DNA from: Methylobacterium pseudosasicola
GTDB taxonomy: Bacteria; Pseudomonadota; Alphaproteobacteria; Rhizobiales; Beijerinckiaceae
Length of the DNA: 64,000 nucleotides
Reading direction: 5' to 3'
Assembly: GCF_900114535.1 (NCBI RefSeq)
Contig: NZ_FOTK01000008.1
Location: forward strand, 146,849 to 210,848
Shown piece after piece: positions 60,837 through 64,000 of this stretch (the first letter of the stretch is position 1; every line of letters starts with the position of its first letter). A model generated the notes under the pieces. The model was not told the origin of the DNA. It saw only the letters and a list, made by a program, of their open reading frames with translations, and made no database searches. The position numbers and the translations under genes were made by a program.

Positions 60837-61532
60837 TCAGACGACGTCGAGGGTGATCTCGCCCAGGCCGGCGATCGCCGCGACCATGCGCTCGCCGCGC
60901 CGCACCGGGCCTACGCCCGACGGGGTGCCGGTGAAGATCAGGTCCCCGGGCTGCAGGGTGAAGTAGGTCGACAGGTAGGCGATCTGCTCGGCCACCGACC
61001 AGATCATGTCGGCGAGGTCGCCCTTCTGGCGGACGTCGCCGTTCACCGCGAGCGTGATCGACCCCTTGGCCGGATGGCCGATCGCCGAGGCCGGGTAGAG
61101 GGCGCCGATCGGGCCGGAGCCGTCGGCCGCTTTCCCGAGATCCCAGGGCCGCGACAGCTTCTTGGCCTCGTCCTGGAGGTCGCGCCGGGTCATGTCGAGG
61201 CCGATCGCGTAGCCATAGACGTGGTCGAGAGCCGTCTCCACCGGGATGTCGCTGCCGCCGCCCGCGAGCGCGGCCACCAGCTCGACCTCGAAATGGTAGT
61301 TCTCGGTCTTGGGCGGGTAGGTGTGGGGCGTCGGCTCGGACCCGACGCACTGCAGGGCATCGGCCGGCTTCATGAAGAAGAACGGCGGCTCGCGGTCGGG
61401 ATCGGCGCCCATCTCGCGGGCATGGGCGGCGTAGTTGCGCCCGACGCAGTAGACGCGGCGCACGGGGAACAGGTCGCTGCTGCCGGCGATCGGCAGGGCG
61501 ATGCGGGGCGGGTTCTGGATGACGGAGAGCAT
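60837..61532 (-). CDS. Fumarylacetoacetate hydrolase family protein
   Basis: A 231-residue enzyme of the FAH fold, in the size range of fumarylpyruvate or acylpyruvate hydrolases. The active-site metal ligands are probably in YHFEVELVAAL (Glu, Glu) and YAIGLDMTRRDLQ (Asp). GRNYAAHAREMG and FIFTGTPSGVG-like text (LIFTGTPSGVGPV) are typical. It probably opens or hydrolyses aromatic-ring-derived acylpyruvates, but the substrate is not known. A Nudix gene follows after 14 bases. Confidence 0.88.
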   Translation of the reverse strand: MLSVIQNPPRIALPIAGSSDLFPVRRVYCVGRNYAAHAREMGADPDREPPFFFMKPADALQCVGSEPTPHTYPPKTENYHFEVELVAALAGGGSDIPVETALDHVYGYAIGLDMTRRDLQDEAKKLSRPWDLGKAADGSGPIGALYPASAIGHPAKGSITLAVNGDVRQKGDLADMIWSVAEQIAYLSTYFTLQPGDLIFTGTPSGVGPVRRGERMVAAIAGLGEITLDVV

Positions 61533-61678
61533 CGCAACCTCTGCGGTGGGGCGCCCTGATCCGGGCGCTTGGCCGTCCCGGGCGTGGGTAAGGCGTGGGT
61601 AAGGGTTGTAAGGCGTGCAGGGGCCTGCGCCATCCCGGCGCTTGCAAGGCCTACGCCCTGGTCTACAAAATTTTGCCG

Positions 61679-63130
61679 ATGATGCCGCCAGCCCTCACCC
61701 ACGATACGCTGCTCAGCGCCCTGCGCGACGGGCTCGGCGCGCGGCACGTGCTGACGGAGCCGGACGACCTCGCCCCCTACTTGGTCGAGAGCCGCAAGCT
61801 GTTCACCGGCTCGGCGCTGGCGGTGCTGCGCCCGGGCAGCACCGAGGAGGTCGCCTTCGCGGTCCGGGCCTGCACCCAGGCCGGCATCGCCGTGGTGCCG
61901 CTCGGCGGCAATACCGGGCTCACCGGCGCCGGCATCCCGCAGGGCGGCGTGGTCCTGTCGCTGGAGCGGATGAACCGCCTGCGCGCGCTCGATCCGGTGG
62001 ATTCGACGATCACCGTCGAGGCCGGGATGATCCTCTCGGAGGTGCAGGATGCGGCCGAGCGGGCCGGCCTGCTGTTCCCGCTCTCCTACGCGTCGCGGGG
62101 GTCCGCTCGGATCGGCGGCGGTATCGCCACCAATGCCGGCGGCATCGCGGTGCTGGCCTACGGCAATGCCCGGGACCTCGTCCTCGGGCTAGAGGTGGTG
62201 CTGGCCGACGGGCGGGTGTGGAACGGGCTGAAGGCGCTCCGGAAGGACAATGCCGGCTACGACCTCAAGCAGCTGTTCATCGGCTCCGAGGGGACGCTGG
62301 GCATCGTTACCGCGGCGGTGCTTAAGCTGTTTCCGCGGCCGCGTTCCACCAGCGTCGCCTTCGTGGGCCTCGACTCCGCCCGCGCCGCCCTGGACCTGTT
62401 CGTGGACCTCCGCGCCCGGATGGACCGCGACCTCACGGCCTTCGAGTACCTGCCCCCCTTCGCCCTGGAGATCGTGCTCCGCCACGTCCCCAGCACGGTC
62501 CGGCCGCTCTCCGGGGACCATGGGGCCTACGCGCTGATTGAGATCTCCTCCGCGCGGCCCGACGCAGATACCCGGGCCGAGCTGGAAGCCGCCCTCGGTG
62601 CGGCTTTGGAGGCCGGGATCATCGCCGACGCGACCATCGCGGCGAGCGGCGCCCAGAACGCCGCGCTCTGGAGCCTGCGCGAAGGCGTGCCCGAGGCCCA
62701 GACCCGGGAGGGTGCCTCGATCAAGCACGACGTCTCAGTGCCGCTCTCGAAGCTGCCCGAGTTCCTGGAGCGGGCGGGCGCGGCCTGCCTCGCGGCGATG
62801 CCTGGCCTGCGCCCCTGCGGCTTCGGCCATTTCGGCGACGGCAACATCCACTTCAACCTGACCCAGCCGGCGGCCCTAGACCGCGCGGCGTTCCTGGCGG
62901 AATGGGGCCGGTTCAACCGGATCGTCCACGACATCGTGCACGAGCTCGGCGGCTCGATCGCGGCCGAGCACGGCGTCGGCCTGATCAAGCGCGACGAGCT
63001 CGCGTATTACGGTGACCCGGTCGGGCTCGACCTGATGCGCCGGGTGAAGGCGGCGCTCGACCCGGCAGATTTGATGAATCCGGGGAAGGTTCTTCCGGGC
63101 CGGGACCGGACGCCGCCGGCTCTGGCTTAG
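61679..63130 (+). CDS. FAD-linked oxidase, GlcD / D-2-hydroxyacid dehydrogenase type
   Basis: A 483-residue flavoenzyme. The FAD-binding domain shows VVPLGGNTGLTGAGIPQGG, ASRGSARIGGGIATNAGG and KQLFIGSEGTLGIVTAAVL. The C-terminal oxidase domain has GFGHFGDGNIHFNLTQP and AAEHGVGLIKRDELAY. Relatives oxidise glycolate, D-lactate or D-2-hydroxyglutarate. No glcE/glcF partners are nearby, which favours a single-subunit type such as a D-2-hydroxyglutarate or D-lactate dehydrogenase. Two ATGs stand in tandem at the start (61679 and 61682). Confidence 0.92.
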   Translation: MMPPALTHDTLLSALRDGLGARHVLTEPDDLAPYLVESRKLFTGSALAVLRPGSTEEVAFAVRACTQAGIAVVPLGGNTGLTGAGIPQGGVVLSLERMNRLRALDPVDSTITVEAGMILSEVQDAAERAGLLFPLSYASRGSARIGGGIATNAGGIAVLAYGNARDLVLGLEVVLADGRVWNGLKALRKDNAGYDLKQLFIGSEGTLGIVTAAVLKLFPRPRSTSVAFVGLDSARAALDLFVDLRARMDRDLTAFEYLPPFALEIVLRHVPSTVRPLSGDHGAYALIEISSARPDADTRAELEAALGAALEAGIIADATIAASGAQNAALWSLREGVPEAQTREGASIKHDVSVPLSKLPEFLERAGAACLAAMPGLRPCGFGHFGDGNIHFNLTQPAALDRAAFLAEWGRFNRIVHDIVHELGGSIAAEHGVGLIKRDELAYYGDPVGLDLMRRVKAALDPADLMNPGKVLPGRDRTPPALA

Positions 63131-63769
63131 CGGGCAAAAGCCGAACCCCGGCGTGGTCGGGTTTCGACCGTTCACGGTCATGCAGACAGCGACCGGCACT
63201 TTTCGAAAGCGTCCATGCGTCGGACGTGCAGCCCCTTCGACTTGGGGTGGAAAGCGGACACACCACCCCTGAGTCTCACATGCCCGATTCGGCTATCAGA
63301 CGACGCGCATTCCACGTGCTCGTAAAGGACATGATTCAGCGCTTTCGAGATGTTTGCAGTAACGGTCGGCATCGGACTGTTGCGCTTGGCCGGCGACTCC
63401 CGGTCTTTGCAGAGACCGTTCTAAAAACAACCCCGTCATCCCGGGGCCGCGTAGCGGAACCCGGGATCCAGAAGCATTGGCGGATGAATGGCTTGCGCTG
63501 ACGGCGGCTCTGGATCCCGGGCTCGCCTGCGGCGCCCCGGGATGACAGGGTGGAGGCTGAAGCGTCTGCGGAAACCTGGGATCCGTGGAGGAAGGATAGC
63601 CCTCCGCGACCCATCGCCTGCTGCCGCGATGCTTTCTCGGCTGTCACCCTGGCAAGTCATAGGCGCCTACCATCGGACCTAGAGCAGTCACCGACCGGGT
63701 TGAATCGTCTGGGGTTTCCGCCACGACGGGGTTGTGATTCGATGCGCGGCTTTCCGAGGAGGAGAGCCG
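63131..63769. other. Intergenic region before the insertion sequence
   Basis: These 639 bases hold no convincing gene. A 64-residue frame at 63178-63372 (minus) lacks support. A REP-like inverted repeat lies at 63434-63546. The last part, around 63680-63769, is probably the left end of the insertion sequence, with a TA dinucleotide at 63679-63680 as a possible target site. Confidence 0.5.
63434..63546. repeat. REP-like inverted repeat (CGTCATCCCGGGG type)
   Basis: GTCATCCCGGGGC with CCCGGGATCCAGA (63435-63472) pairs with TCTGGATCCCGGG and GCCCCGGGATGAC (63509-63546). Together they form a large imperfect stem-loop. Such GTCATCCCGGG palindromes are scattered through many alphaproteobacterial genomes. 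Confidence 0.75.
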
Positions 63770-64000
63770 ATGGCGTCTGCCCTATCTGTCGATCTGCGCG
63801 AGCGGGTCGTGGCTGCGATCGAGGCGGGCGCGTCACGCCGGGAAGCGGCACGACGTTTCGAGATCAGCCCGGCCAGCGCCGTGCGCTGGCACGGGGCCTT
63901 CGTGCAGGAGGGGCGGACGCAGGCCAAGCCGATGGGTGGCGATCAACGCTCGCACACTATCGAGGCGCAGGCCGACCTGATCCGGCAGACCTACGAAGAG
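63770..64000 (+). mobile_element. IS630-type transposase, 5' part
   Basis: The frame starts at ATG 63770 after a GGAGAG ribosome site and runs off the window edge (77 codons seen). The visible N terminus (MASALSVDLRERVVAAIEAG, then ASRREAARRFEISPASAVRW) is the helix-turn-helix of IS630 family transposases, often encoded as orfA of a two-frame element. IS630 members insert at TA. The right part and the DDE catalytic residues lie beyond the window. Confidence 0.85.

Noticed and set aside
63178..63372. 64-residue frame on the minus strand
   Set aside because: It has no start context, no motif and no neighbour support; it is probably chance or a remnant.

Overview
The window looks like chromosome from a high-GC alphaproteobacterium of the Rhizobiales, most likely Methylobacterium or a close relative. 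This rests on GC-rich codon use, the aa3 oxidase cluster order (ctaC-ctaD-ctaB-small ORF-ctaG-ctaE-DUF983-SURF1), dnaA lying beside rpsT, a dimeric-type NADP isocitrate dehydrogenase, a LuxR/LuxI pair, a PodJ-like polarity protein and CcrM-type GANTC sites before dnaA. The genus is an inference; no database search was possible. Most of the window is ordinary core genome, with short accessory insertions.

Region by region. 0-5 kb: the 3' end of an N-formylglutamate amidohydrolase gene, galU with its terminator, a secreted lytic transglycosylase and a periplasmic DUF459 SGNH protein. 4.8-11.7 kb: the glutamate synthase genes gltB and gltD on the minus strand, with a compact VapBC toxin-antitoxin pair between them. 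12.2-14 kb: a secreted proline-rich protein and FdhD. 14.2-21 kb: the complete aa3 cytochrome c oxidase structural and assembly locus. 21.2-23.6 kb: sfnG-sfnB, for sulfur scavenging from dimethyl sulfone. 23.7-31 kb: a CDF metal exporter, two small unknown proteins, queA-tgt for queuosine, an SGNH-like membrane protein, tRNA-Pro, a phosphopantetheinyl transferase and an MFS transporter.

31-42 kb: ligA, an exonuclease with a C-terminal SWIM-type zinc motif, a FadB/FadJ-type beta-oxidation protein, a stand-alone EAL phosphodiesterase, a DUF2059 protein, a thiolase, dnaA and rpsT. 42.2-44.1 kb: an AT-richer two-gene insertion that looks like a nuclease toxin and its immunity protein. 44.1-49 kb: ccmA-ccmB, a TrmJ-type RNA methyltransferase, icd and an EamA permease. 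49.2-51.3 kb: a quorum-sensing module (luxR, luxI and a 55-residue ORF after luxI) with a lux-box-like dyad and a hairpin over the luxI ribosome binding site, followed by a truncated XRE-type regulator. 51.4-63.1 kb: a DUF3429 protein, the PodJ-like protein, an acyl-CoA dehydrogenase, O-acetylhomoserine sulfhydrylase, small unknown proteins, tRNA-Gly, a Nudix enzyme, an FAH-family hydrolase and a GlcD-like flavoenzyme. The last kilobase holds REP-like inverted repeats and the start of an IS630-type transposase.

The best candidates for something not yet described are the toxin/immunity-like pair (42.28-44.07 kb), the small ORF and translational hairpin of the quorum-sensing module, the exonuclease-SWIM fusion, and the toxin-antitoxin pair inside the glutamate synthase operon. 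Many adjacent genes are linked by start/stop overlaps (vapB-vapC, queA-tgt, DUF983-SURF1, toxin-immunity), which supports co-translation of those pairs.
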